From Neurospora intermedia (Eukaryota; Ascomycota; Sordariomycetes; Sordariales; Sordariaceae), in the NCBI GenBank assembly GCA_037102815.1, contig BTPP01000004.1, positions 620,001-684,000 of the forward strand: DNA of 64,000 nt, given 5' to 3'. The position numbers and the translations under genes are program-made. Shown here one piece after another: positions 1 to 10,950 of the stretch (positions are counted from its first letter, which is position 1; each line of letters starts with the position of its first letter). Below the pieces are notes generated by a model that saw only the letters and a program-made list of their open reading frames with translations, was not told the origin of the DNA and ran no database searches.

Positions 1-439
1 GATTATAAAATTTAAGCTACGGTATACCTAAAATTACCGAGTAGTCTATTACTAGGTTATATATTAGTATTACAATTATTTTAGTATAGTATCCGATTTA
101 AAGACAAACTTCGTAATAATAAGTAATAAGGTCCTTAGCTACGCCGTCGGCTAAATATAGGGCTTTTAGCTTAGGAAGTTTTAGTAATAAAATAGTATAG
201 TAAGTAGTAAAATTGCGGTCGATAAAAGCGAGCGTTAAGTACTTATTATTAATTAAGGCGGTATATTTAATTTATTAATTATATAATCTATAAATAATAT
301 AAGTAGAAAGGAGGATAGAATTATTATTATAGCTATTTAAGGTTAAGTTCTTTAATTAAATTACTTCTAAATTTACTAATTTATTTATATCCCCCTCCTC
401 TATTACTATTATAAATAGTAACTTCTCCGTACGATTTAA

Positions 440-2290
440 TAGGGAGGTTATATATTTCTTTTACTATATTCTATAGTAGGAGGAGCTAGGGTAGTGGCCG
501 GGGCGGCTATAATAGCGGGAGCGGCGGCGGCGGCGTTTCTAGTACCTATAGCGTTAATATAGGCGCTATTATTATAATTATTCTAGCCTATAGCGGGTCT
601 ATTACTATTACTATTATTATTACCTCTTCTATTGCGGCCGCGGTTATAACGGTTATAGTTTCTTTTAACCCTAGGGATACTAGTATTAATACTATTATAA
701 TAGTCGATAGCTTAGTAATTAGGCTTATTACAATACTTATATAGATTATTCTATATACGGTGGTCGATAATAGCCTTATTAATTATATATATTAGAAAGA
801 TGTTGAGGGCGGATATAGTGTTTAGATTTATAGTATTGCCGCCCTAGTTGATAGTACGTTCCGAGGCGGAATTGCTATTACTACCGTTAGAGCCGGAGTT
901 GGAACTATTAGGGTTATTTTTATAGAATAGGACAATAGTTTTATTACGCTAGTTGTGGTCTTCGAGGTTGGTATTAAGTTTATAGTATAGGGTAAATTAT
1001 TTATTATAATCGTTAAGGGCGGGGAGCTTTTATTAATAAATAATAGTATTACGGATTTCGTTAGTAACTTTTATTTTTAAGTAATAAATCTTTATAGAAT
1101 CGTTTAAATTATAATAGTCGATAAGAGTAGTAAATTTATTTTTAAAGTTAAACTACTTCTAACTTTTAAATATTTTCAAAGTTTTAAGGTTATAACGCAA
1201 TTCGAGGGTTAAATTTATATAATTATACTTAGTATTAAGGTAGGCGAATAAAAGTTCGCTAGTCTTCTATTTTTATTCTTCTATATTAGCTTCTTTTAAT
1301 ATTGGTATAATTTAGGGAAATAAAGTATAAAAAGCGGCGCCTCCTAAATACGATAAAACCTAAGCAAATTTGTAACGCTCGTCCTAACTAAAATACTAAG
1401 TATTTTAGAATTAATAGAGTTCGATCTTCGCGCGCTAAGTATAGTAAGACTTAATATGTTTAACGGCCGTACTACCCTTACTAATAAAGACGTCGGGGTT
1501 TTTACTAGTCCTTAACTTTAGGGTAAATATAATATTAGTATTATTATTATTTAATTCTAGGTTAGATTTAGGCGGGTCGGTAGGCTAGGGAGGGTTGGAG
1601 TTTATTATATTGGTCGGGTTAGTATATTAACGGAGGGACTTCTTAAATTCTTTAATAGTATTATTCTTTTCGCGGAAGTTAGTAATATAATTCTTTTTAA
1701 GTTAATTATTAGCCTTATTAGCGGTAATAAGCGTAGAAATAATATTAATTAGCTTACTCTAAATAATAGTAAATTACTTTTCGAAGTAGGCGATTTTATT
1801 ATTAAAGTTAGTAATAATTATATTTTACTTTACTAATTATTTTATATTATTAGTGAATGCGTTGTTAATAATTGTAATAAAGGAGTTCGCTTTAATAATA
1901 TTCTAATAAATAAATTGGGTAAGGGCGGTAATAATATAAGGAAAAGTACGGTAGTTAGTAAACTTAGAGGCGGTATCGAGGTTATTTTATTTAATTATAA
2001 CGCCGGGGTTAAGGCTACTATTGAACAACTCTATAATATTTTCGAAGAACTATTCGTAGGAGGGGTCGACGATTAAACTAATAGTAGAAATAATAATATT
2101 TATATTAGTAATAGACGATATTAATTAATTCGATTAATAAAGGATAGGGTATTACCTTATAGTTAGGTAAGCGTACTACTTTATAGACGCTAGGGTATTA
2201 TAGTATAATATAATAATATTAATTCAAAATCGAGCCTAATAGTGTAATATAATCGGGACTATCGTAGTATAAGAATTAATTGTAGGTTCG
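440..2290 (-). pseudogene. RIP-inactivated Gag with mutated zinc knuckle
   Basis: On the minus strand a relic frame of about 600 codons can be followed with stops that look like mutated Gln codons. Positions 741 to 700 encode Y-K-Y-C-N-K-P-N-Y-stop-A-I-D-Y. If the three Tyr codons (TAY) are read as mutated Cys (TGY) or His (CAY), the spacing is exactly C-x2-C-x4-H-x4-C, the nucleocapsid zinc knuckle. Only the second Cys survives. A basic Arg/Asn-rich tail and an Ala/Pro-rich stretch follow (about 650-480), as in Gag C-termini. Further upstream in the protein, a region reading KLRTSKNPDVF resembles the start of a retrotransposon capsid domain. It has no coding capacity now. Confidence 0.65.
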
Positions 2291-2329
2291 TTAAAAATGC
2301 TTACAACGGCGGCAATTGAATAATAAGAT

Positions 2330-2617
2330 TGTATACTTGTAGCGTAATAGTAGGTATAATTAACTATTACGGGGCAAGGTTAAAGGTAGGGGGTAGGTTA
2401 GATATACGTAGTTGTACGAAGAGAGGGAAAGAGAAGTATGCGTAGGTCTAACGATATAGGGTAAGGTACGAAAGCTATACCTAGAGCTTAGACTAGTCGC
2501 ACGTACATACGTACGTAATGTGCTATTGGCCAATGGTAGTAATAGTATAGTACGAGGCTCAATTGCCTATAGTAGGAGCCGTACGTATGTAAGGCAGTTA
2601 CGGCTAATCCTGTAACA
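2330..2617 (-). repeat. candidate 5' LTR of the gypsy relic
   Basis: This 288-bp stretch starts with TGTATAC and ends with TGTAACA on the plus strand, so both ends carry the TG...CA rule of LTRs (5' TGTTACA on the minus strand). It lies directly upstream of the Gag relic in the right orientation. It keeps more CpA and TpG and more G+C than its surroundings. No target duplication can be tested because the other LTR is outside the window, and no tRNA-complementary primer site was recognised. The exact borders are tentative. Confidence 0.4.
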
Positions 2618-3690
2618 CGGGGACTTCCAACTATTTAATTATATAACTATACTATTACTCTTCCTAATATATAATTTGTATAGTATTTTAAATAAAGCGT
2701 ACCCTATTATAATTAATATTAAATATAGTAAACCTATAGTACTAATACTAATAAACTACGTCGGCGTCGTATCTACGGTATTATAACTACCCGATTTAGT
2801 AATCTTAAAACTAAGCTATCCTTGGGAGCCGGGGATTTACTACTTACTATATATACGTATATTATATTGGGTATATATAGGGATAGATAGAAAAGTAAGG
2901 AGGGTAATATATATATAATACTATTACTAATACTTATTAGGGTCGACGGTAGAAACGGAGCGGTAATATATATATTTACTTATTAGAAAATAATATCCAC
3001 TTACTATACTAGATATTACCGGGCTCGAAGGTTACTATATTAGGTATATTATAGTCCTTACTATATACGTTAATTAGCAATCGACGGAACCCCCCTAATA
3101 TAAATATAAATAATAACGGCAGGTTAGGATTTTTATTATAAGGGTCCTACTAAGTATATACCGGGTAATATATTCTACTTATAAATATATTATCCAATTT
3201 ACTAGCTATATATAGACGTAAATAGCTTAGGCTAAGTTCGCTCAAATTAGGGGCTAGATTAAATCTAGGGTACCGATTGTTAGGGATATTAATTTAAAAT
3301 TTAGGCTCTTCGAACTCGTTAATTAACGGTATTATACTTAGGCGGATCTTATTATTCTTCGCTAATAGCATTTCGAATAGACTAGGCACTATACGAGCGA
3401 TAGTATTAATTTACTTCGTAAGACGGGGATTTAATAGTGTAAATAAATTGAATAAGATAAATTGAATAGTATAAACGATGTACTCTTACTATAAAATCTA
3501 TCGTTCAATATCTTTACCGTTCGTAGATACCGCTATTATTTTAAGCCGTTTATCGGTTGCAATGATTATTAGCGTTTATTTAATTGAATTATCTAGCCAA
3601 TTTTATAGTTCTAGTTTTATATATAGTATTCTAGTTACTAGCGTTGCGATTATGTGCCTTTAATGGAATTTGCCTAGGAGTTAGGATCGG
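2618..3690. other. RIP-mutated DNA without recognisable element
   Basis: This is AT-rich, CpA/TpG-poor sequence between the gypsy relic and the transposase relic. A 61-codon open stretch at 3478-3663 has no recognisable family and is most likely chance in AT-rich DNA. The part from about 3,430 to 3,670 has somewhat more TpG and CpA than its flanks. I see no terminal repeats or motifs. Confidence 0.5.
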
Positions 3691-5649
3691 GGGACGGGAT
3701 AGGGGAAATTATTAGGGGAAATTATTAATAATATAGTCTACCGGACGAATTTATTTGTAATATTTCTCCTCCGCTAATATATTTAATAATCCGGGGGGGC
3801 TATATTCGTTATAGATTTGACTATAATAAATATTAAAATATATATTTGGGCGAAGGGCTTGGGTAATATATTTCTTTGTATGTATAGGTAAAGAAGAACC
3901 GCCGACTATATTAACCGCCGTTATAGCTGCGGGATTGATAATATTATTTATATTGACGTTGTATTTTTATAATGCTGTATTTAAAGTATTTATATTAATA
4001 TCCTCGGGCTTAAGGTTTTCCGATACTAAAGACGAATAATATAACAATATTTATAATAGTAAATTAATCGTTCGAATATAATATTTAAATGCTTTCCTTA
4101 CTTTAGGGTTCTTAACGATACCTTCTATTATAATATAATATATTCGAATATACGAGTTTTGTACTATTCTACTAAAGTAAATAATATTTTTATATTAATC
4201 TCTTTTATTCCTAGTATTTATAAGTAATAAATTATTACGTACTATACTAGTAAGCGCCTCTATAATAGCTTAAATTAGTTCCCTATCCGACTGATCTTAA
4301 TTTAGATCTATCTTTTTATAGACAGTCTTCTAAGCATCCTATATAGTAGTCTGGATATACTTCTTCCTAAGCTATAATATAAATAAAACTAGCGCTATAA
4401 TTAACTATCTAGTATATTATAATAAGTTATAGTTTTTAAGGTAGTCTATTAGCGATAGTAAGGCTGGCTAACTAGACGGAAATAGCTAATTCTTAAGGAT
4501 ACGGTAATATTTAGTTTTAATTGTATTAGTTAGGAATATATCGATTAATATTGTATATACATATATAGTAATACCTTTAAATTTAGAATACGCCGGGTTA
4601 GGTAGGCGAATTAAAATAATATTGAAGGCTAGCGTTAGATCGAATAATGCAGGACAAAACTTAATAATTCCCTATTATTTAGTATAAGCCTTTTTATTTC
4701 CTATAGCTATAATATTAACTTCGATTTTATATCGCATTTATAGATACTAGTAGTAAAACCGATACATTTTAACCTAATGAACAAGAATATTCTACTTATT
4801 CACTATATATTCTAGGCTAATATAATAAAACCGGCAGAACTTCAAACCTACCGGGCTAACCGTACCGGTATTCTTATTTTATTAAAGTATATCCCTAGTA
4901 TAATATAAAGTAAAGATGGACACCTATATCGGCTTATTATAAATATCTATAACTACCCCCTATTTAAATAGCGTAATATATTTAAGAGCTTTAATAATAA
5001 TTTCGAAATTCAAAGTATAAGGGCCTAATACAATAGGGAAAATATTAGTATTACATACTCGGCTATTACTATATTCTAATACTATAGGTAATTAATATAC
5101 GCCTATTACTAATCGACGAATATTATAATAAACGTTAAACCTATTAATGAACGTTAGTATTGGATAGTTTAAAATTTTAATACCTAAATTATTAACTTTA
5201 TCCTACTATTATTCGAAATATTTATAACTATAAGTTTCTAATTCTAGCTAAGCGCGGATTGGTAGGGTAAACGCTATAGGAATAAATCGCTCCGGTTTAT
5301 TTTTATTTAAATCCAATTCCTTATATAAAATACGCCGTACTAAAAACCCCTTCTTTTTAAATTTTAATTGTATAATATATTTCGGAAATAATCTTCTAAT
5401 AGGGGGATAAATACTATGCTTTTTTCTATATATATTTACCGGAAGGCTTAAGTTATTTAAAATATCGCTATAGTAATAATTAACCGTTGTACGTATACAA
5501 TTGTATATAAAGTATTGTAGAATCTAATATTTATCTTCAATGCGTATTACTAACTCGTTCGCTTTAAAGTCCGAATTGGTAATAATAAAGCTAGGAAATT
5601 TTCGCTTAATCTAGTTTATATCAAAGCATTCGTATATAATAAGTATAAC

Positions 5650-5654
5650 TTCGC
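5650..5654. repeat. left target-site duplication TTCGC
   Basis: TTCGC directly precedes the TGTTAC terminus of the solo LTR and is identical to 5987-5991 on the other side. Five-bp duplications are standard for LTR retrotransposon integrases. Confidence 0.88.
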
Positions 5655-5986
5655 TGTTACGGTTCGCTGGGTGCTCAGAAACTCCAAATATCCATTAATG
5701 TAATCAATAATATTAAAGTAAGAAAGCAAGATATAGAAGGAAGTTCAACGGCCAATGGCCGGCCCAGTTAGGGATCCTTTTATGTAAGGACCCTGGTCTG
5801 GGCAGGGATCCACCCTAGTTTGTAGGGGTGGGTCCTACTTCCCGCGAGCCGCCTGCTAATGGCAGTCGGCTGGCTTGCACCCGACCGTGGTACTGGGCGT
5901 GCCCCGGCCGTGGTACTAGGTATAGTTCAATTGAGCCTGCCAGTCTAGTACCCTACTCTATAGCTAATTGTACATATCCGGTAACA
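5655..5986. mobile_element. solo LTR with perfect 5-bp target duplication
   Basis: The 332-bp element begins TGTTAC and ends GTAACA, a perfect 6-bp inverted terminus typical of Ty3/gypsy LTRs. It is flanked by TTCGC on both sides (5650-5654 and 5987-5991). It is much richer in G+C and contains many CpA and TpG, unlike the RIP-mutated DNA around it. Excising the element plus one TTCGC restores an uninterrupted frame in the minus-strand transposase relic (…GGC GAA GTT ATA…). It is therefore a clean insertion, either a solo LTR left after LTR-LTR recombination or a short non-autonomous element. At 332 bp it is shorter than the duplication length usually needed for RIP, which may explain its survival. 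Strand cannot be told. Confidence 0.88.
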
Positions 5987-5991
5987 TTCGC
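5987..5991. repeat. right target-site duplication TTCGC
   Basis: TTCGC directly follows the GTAACA terminus of the solo LTR and matches 5650-5654. On the minus strand it lies inside the codons GGC GAA of the interrupted transposase frame. Confidence 0.88.
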
Positions 5992-7207
5992 CTAGCTATT
6001 TTAGGTATAAATCGTTAGTAAAATTCCTACCGATAGTACAAATACGGCTAATATAAAGTATAAAATTGTTATCTTCTTCCAAGAGACTATAATAATAGGG
6101 TTCTTTATAATTATTAAGATAGTAATAGTAAATAAAATTGGTAGGGAAGATAACCTTACTAGTATTGCCGCCCTCAATAAAATATATATATTCCCCGGAT
6201 ATTGTACGTACGGACCCTACCTAGTATATAGTATAGAATAGCTTAATTGGGTTATCGATAAAATAGGCTATACCTTTATATATTTTCTTTACTATATTAG
6301 AATTTAAATATACTTAATAAATAGCCTTTAAATCTATAAAATATATAAGCGACGGTACAATTATCTTATCGTCGTTATCGTCGGATTTAATTATATACAG
6401 TATATCGGTTTATATTATCGGATTATCCTAATTAGTCGTAGTCCTAGCCTTAATAGCCGCTTCTATTTTCCTAATAACCTCCCTCTTTTTAGCGGCCGAT
6501 TTAATCTTTATCTTTAAAACTAATAATAGTATTAAGGATACCCATATATCGAGTAAGGGGAAACAATTCTCAATCCAGCCTTTAAGGGTTTCGACTATTT
6601 TAGGCAGATTATTAATATCCGGTATAAACTTACCGTCGCGCTTACGAAGAAAACCTAAAATATTAAATAGTACTATATATACCCATTAGGATATACGGGT
6701 AATATAAGTATAAATGCCGAGAGTAAATTAGAATTCTAATATATTTAAATATTAATTATAAAGGTAATAAAGCAACTTTAATTTATTTTTAATACAACCT
6801 TCGGGAATAGTTAAAGTAGTAATTTCTATACCTTCTCCTACTCTTAATTCGATAAATTATTTATTAATAAAGGTATTATCGAATAATATTATATCCGGCT
6901 AGTCCTAATTAAATTCTATTTTAACGTATTCTATATCTAAACGCAATTGCTCGGGATTAACTATATTATTAATATCGTCGATATTATAATTATCTAGTTT
7001 ACTACGGAGTAAAGTAGTTTAATTGAATATATTTAAGAAATATTAAATATATATATATATAATTTTATAAAATAATTATCCTACTTCTAAGTTCTAAATT
7101 ACTATTTACCTCCGAATTATCTAATTCTTCTATACTTCCGTACTTAGTAGGTTCGTCGGCGGGGTTAAATTTATCGATAGGACTAGGGAAAGGATTAAAT
7201 ATTAGAA

Positions 7208-7236
7208 TATCGTTATTATTATTATTATTATTATCG
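7208..7236. repeat. (ATT)n microsatellite in the transposase relic
   Basis: A short run of ATT triplets that reads as poly-Asn in the minus-strand transposase frame. It is probably a former Asn codon run rather than an independent repeat. Confidence 0.6.
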
Positions 7237-7433
7237 AGTAAAGGGGTAAATCCTAGCGAATTTAGAGGTTGCTTATAACCGAGATTAGCGATCTCTTTTC
7301 CTTAAATAGTAGGGGGGGTACTATAAAGTCTATATTTAGGTCTAAATATAGCTGTAGATAATTGTAGTCCCAACCGAAAATCCCCTTATAGTTTGGGTTA
7401 TTTCGGTATTGTAAACCGTAAGCGTAATAATTG

Positions 7434-7679
7434 TGTAAGGTATCAATATAAGAAAGTTTGAAAGAGGTTAAAAGTAAAGTAGTATATAAAGTAGAGGTAG
7501 GTAGAAGTAGGTAGGAAATGCGGTGTGTAATCCCTAATATTATAATATATACTACCGGTAAATAAAGACCGGTATAGTAAATAACCCTTCTAAGATTTAA
7601 GTAAATAGAATCCGGGTAGGTATTAAATAGTTGTTTATTAGGCTGTAATAAGTTGTAAAGGATTGGTAGCCTCGTTACA
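7434..7679 (+). repeat. candidate LTR upstream of the plus-strand relic
   Basis: This 246-bp interval starts TGTAAGG and ends CGTTACA, so the termini are inverted repeats with one mismatch and obey TG...CA. It lies before the plus-strand relic frame at 8,980-10,529, as a 5' LTR would. No flanking direct repeat is present, which is expected for the 5' LTR of a full element, but no matching 3' LTR was found before normal sequence resumes. It may equally be leader sequence of the transposase relic. Confidence 0.33.
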
Positions 7680-8979
7680 GCCCGGTAGACGATTATTTAA
7701 TATCTAAATTAAGTAGGTTATTAATCGCCCTACTTAAATTTGTAGTTTAGCGTTTAATATTTACTAGTACCTACGTATATATTTCTAATAGTATAGAATC
7801 TAAGTTAAAATCCTATAATATTCCTCTTTCGTTTCCTAACCTACTTTATTCAAATTTATAACTATTACTATATTTTTAACCTAACTATCAAAACTCGTAT
7901 TGAAATAATCGTCGTTAATTACTTTATTTAAATTATTAGATTTTCTCTTTTTTTTTACGTTAATCTTAATTATACTAATTCGATCGCTATTATAGTCTAT
8001 TATTATAACAGACGATATTAGCATTAACCCCGCCGGCGATACGTACTAGCAATCTCTAATTTAGCTTCTAACTAGTATAATACCTATAATTAATATATTT
8101 ATAAATCAGTATACCTCTTCTAGCGGTATCCCTCCGGGAATTTCTACCGGATATCCTCTTCCGGCCGGTCCTATATTTACCTACGCCGGCCAATAATATT
8201 TTTCTCCCCCGCCTAGCTTTTAAATCCCGTCTAAATTTTAAAGTTACTTATAGCTTTATATATTTAAATATAATATAAATCCCTTATTATAATTATTTAT
8301 TTCGAACTCCTTTATTTAAATTATAGTAATTTACTAATATTTTTATTCTAATCTTACTTTTAAAATCTGGGTTAATTTCGTAGCGTATCGCCCCGCTCTA
8401 TCTCGGCCTATTAGCCCGGCCCGCCCTAGTAGCCTACCTAATAGTAAAACCCGAACTTTAAATTTTATTCTCTATTCCGCGCTATATTTTAATACGGCGG
8501 CCCCAGTACAATTCCAGCCCCCCCATATATAGTTCCAACTCCCAATAGCAATTCTATATTATAAATATTAGGTTCCCAATAGGGGCACCGTATAATTCCT
8601 ACTCCTAATTTTAATTCTTTATTATAAATATCGAATTTATTAGTATATTATAATTGGTTCCTCCAATTTAATTATATACCTTCTCGCTAGTAGATTAAAT
8701 AGCTTTAATAGTCCGGCGTAATATAGTACTTTTAAAAGTAATTATAATATTCGTATAATATTTAAAATTAAAATTAGTACGAATTATAATTCTAGCCTTT
8801 ACTTTTATAACTTTAATATATATAGCCTATACTTACTATCTAATCCCCTCTATTACTATAAGACGACTATTTATAGTCCGAGGAAGATATTTAAAATAAT
8901 CCTCTTAAGGAAGTTATTAAAAAGGCTAATATTAAAATAGTTAAAAGAATCGCTATAAACTCCGGCATTCTAAATATCT
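7680..8979. other. RIP-mutated DNA without clear coding relic
   Basis: This is AT-rich, CpA/TpG-depleted sequence between the candidate LTR and the start of the plus-strand relic frame. Several short stretches look codon-like, but no frame can be followed with confidence. The lost region probably belonged to the same element as the downstream relic. Confidence 0.4.
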
Positions 8980-10529
8980 ATATTACGGCCCCTATTATTT
9001 TAATACCTCCTAATACTATTATAATAATAATACCCAGTATATTAATACCACCCTTACCCCTACCCCCTACTATATTAGTATTAGCGATATTTAATTTAAT
9101 TAGCCGAAACAACCCTAACCCTTTTACTCCCGGAGCCCTTAAATTAACTATACTTTAATATTTAGAATTGGGTTCGATTAGGGGTACTAAAAGTATACCT
9201 ACAATTATAAAGTAAAATTATAAAAAAAAACCCGATAATAATTATCCTTTCGAAATTAAATACCCTTATTTCTTTAAAGAAGTTACTCGTACCAACCTAT
9301 AGGCCCTATAGAAGGAAACTACTCCCTTTCGTTTTAAATTTAATATTTATAAGGAACTTAATAATATTCCTCCTTAGCCCGATATTATACCTATAGGATA
9401 TAGATTTAGCGCCGAAAATACGATCTTCGGAGTTAAACTACCTAATAATAACCGTACTATTATCTAAAATATTGCTAAGAATATTCGTTAGATTTATTTC
9501 GTTTATTATTCTAATTAGTTTACCGGTTTTATTATTAAAAAAACTATCCCGACTATCGATACCCGGGGCCCCCGCTTCAAAATTCTTTATATATACTATA
9601 AAAATATCTATAAAGGTCTAAAGTATATATTTTTATATAAAAAGTTAATACTATAATTCAAAACCTTACTTAAAGACTAGGCTAATATTAATCGCCTCGA
9701 TTTAAATAATCCTAATAATATTAAGGAATTTAAAGAATTAGTCACTCCTATAATTAATATATACTATTTTAATAGTATTTATAATTGGATTATTCGGTTT
9801 ATCGATTAGAGTACGATATTTACCGATAGGGAAACCCTCCCCTACTTTTACTTAAAGATTATTATATTCGAACTTAGTATTATCGCGTATAAGATCCTAA
9901 AGTTAGAGAGGGAGTTGAATATAGGTAAAGGCCCTAAGGCTACTAAAATCGAAGACCTTTAATTACGTAAGTAATATATCGATATATTCGACTCTATAGC
10001 GTTTTATAAATATTTTAAAAATATTAATCTTAATAATTTTATTAAAATTCTATTAGAATTTATTATTTCTAAGAGAACTAAGGGCCCGAACTTCGACCTT
10101 TTAAAGACGGCTATTACCCGTAATAAGAGACCCCCTCCGAAGCGCGTTAATAATTACCTTAATATAGTTAGGTAGAATACCGGTACTATTACTACTATTA
10201 TTACTACTCCGACTACCGCTACTTCCTAGACCTTTAAGTCTATTAATACTAGTAATACTATTACTATTGCTATTAGCGGTAGCGGTAGTAGTATTATACC
10301 TGGTACTGGATCCCCTACTCCTAGGAAGGAATCCCACCGTCCTCCTAGTAAAAATATTTTTAAACCGTCCAATAAGAAGCAAAAGAAGTAACCGAAGTAA
10401 AAGAAGATTTACGAAATTTCTTCTAATAAAGATATTAATACCTCTATTAATCGGAATACAACCAAGTCGGATAAGGAGTAGTATATCGACCGTCGCCGCC
10501 CTAGTAAGGGTAAAACCCGCTCTAATTAA
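8980..10529 (+). pseudogene. long RIP-broken frame of an unrecognised element
   Basis: One plus-strand frame (codons starting at positions divisible by three) can be followed from about 8,980 to 10,527 with no visible frameshift. The internal stops are TAG/TAA at sites that would be Gln. The product would be over 500 residues. It has a Pro/Thr-rich start (NPNPFTPGALKL), a central hydrophobic and charged part, a Thr/Ser/Gly/Pro-rich stretch (about 10,180-10,330) and a Lys-rich tail (about 10,360-10,420). The layout, disordered ends around a folded core with a basic C-terminus, resembles a Gag or ORF1-type nucleic-acid-binding protein. I see no zinc knuckle and cannot name the family. Confidence 0.5.
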
Positions 10530-10950
10530 ATACTTTTTACTATATATTATTATACCTATATTATTACTATCTTATTATATTTACTTACTTTATCTCTTCT
10601 ACCTCTACCTTACTACCTAACTATAAATAATTAAACTACCTAATTACTATAATACTAATATCTAAATATTTATACTTTTTTATCCTTTATGTACTATGAC
10701 CGATATTAATTAACCGACCGACGGCGGTATTGACTAGTAATTAACTAACTATAATAGCTTCACCGGCGGCGGACTTAGAGTCTACGTACCTCTAGGTCCT
10801 AATATCCATTTTCGGTAAAGTACCTAACCCGGTCCCACCTTTTCCACTTAAGCGGCGGGACGGGAAGGATACTACTCAATTCTGTATGCGCGATTACCCT
10901 CTTATTATTTGGACAATATTACTCCTACCTAAATTTATATAGTAGTGATA

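Larger units (their letters stand above)
1..2617 (-). mobile_element. Ty3/gypsy retrotransposon relic, left-truncated by window
   Basis: This is a minus-strand LTR retrotransposon whose 5' side lies to the right. Reading leftward there is a candidate 5' LTR (2330-2617), a long Gag-like relic (about 2290 to 440), and a retroviral-type aspartic protease domain at the window edge (about 240 to 1). The order LTR, Gag, protease fits Ty3/gypsy. Reverse transcriptase and integrase would lie beyond the left edge. The protease relic carries an LADGVAKD stretch and ends in LGIP*LKFYN, close to the LGxPWLxxHN motif of fungal gypsy proteases, with the Trp codon turned into TAG. The zinc-knuckle frame and the protease frame differ, through either a normal frameshift or later indels. 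The element is dead. Confidence 0.72.
3700..7330 (-). pseudogene. RIP-inactivated Plavaka/CACTA-like transposase, split by an LTR
   Basis: A minus-strand relic frame runs leftward from about 7,330, with stops mostly TAG/TAA in place of Gln or Trp. At about 5,150-4,790 it reads NTNIFPIVLGPYTLNF, then VIDIYNKP, then FTLYYTRDI, two stops, and NKNTG, followed by a region with partly mutated Cys positions. Read with the stops as Gln and allowing RIP-type changes, this fits the LGPHG-NF and GDMPQQ-x-NxG-...-GCRxC region of fungal Plavaka/EnSpm-CACTA (Tnp2-type) transposases. The N-terminal part has an acidic Asn/Ser-rich stretch (about 7,250-7,090). A solo LTR (5655-5986) sits in the frame, and the frame is continuous once that insert is removed. 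Terminal inverted repeats were not found. Family assignment is from memory of motifs; borders are approximate. Confidence 0.6.
1..10950. repeat. AT-rich block of RIP-mutated transposon relics
   Basis: The whole stretch is strongly AT-rich and almost lacks CpA and TpG dinucleotides, while TpA is very frequent. That is the product expected of repeat-induced point mutation, which turns C into T mainly at CpA on both strands of duplicated DNA in Neurospora and relatives. Relic reading frames can still be followed for hundreds of bases in one frame, with in-frame stops mostly at TAG or TAA where Gln (CAG/CAA) or Trp (TGG) is expected. Two short stretches (about 2,290-2,630 and 5,655-5,986) keep CpA and TpG. 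Normal composition returns at about 10,860-10,980. In living fungi such DNA is usually methylated and H3K9me3-marked heterochromatin; that is knowledge of the family, not something visible here. Confidence 0.93.

Noticed and set aside
3478-3663. 61-codon open frame in the RIP block
   Set aside because: No family likeness and surrounded by inactivated DNA; AT-rich chance frame.
9111-9121. Telomere-like AACCCTAACCC
   Set aside because: A single partial unit in a relic reading frame (Asn-Pro-Asn-Pro), not an array.
10101-10382. Minus-strand open frame of 93 codons
   Set aside because: It is the antisense of the Thr/Ser/Gly-rich part of the plus-strand relic.
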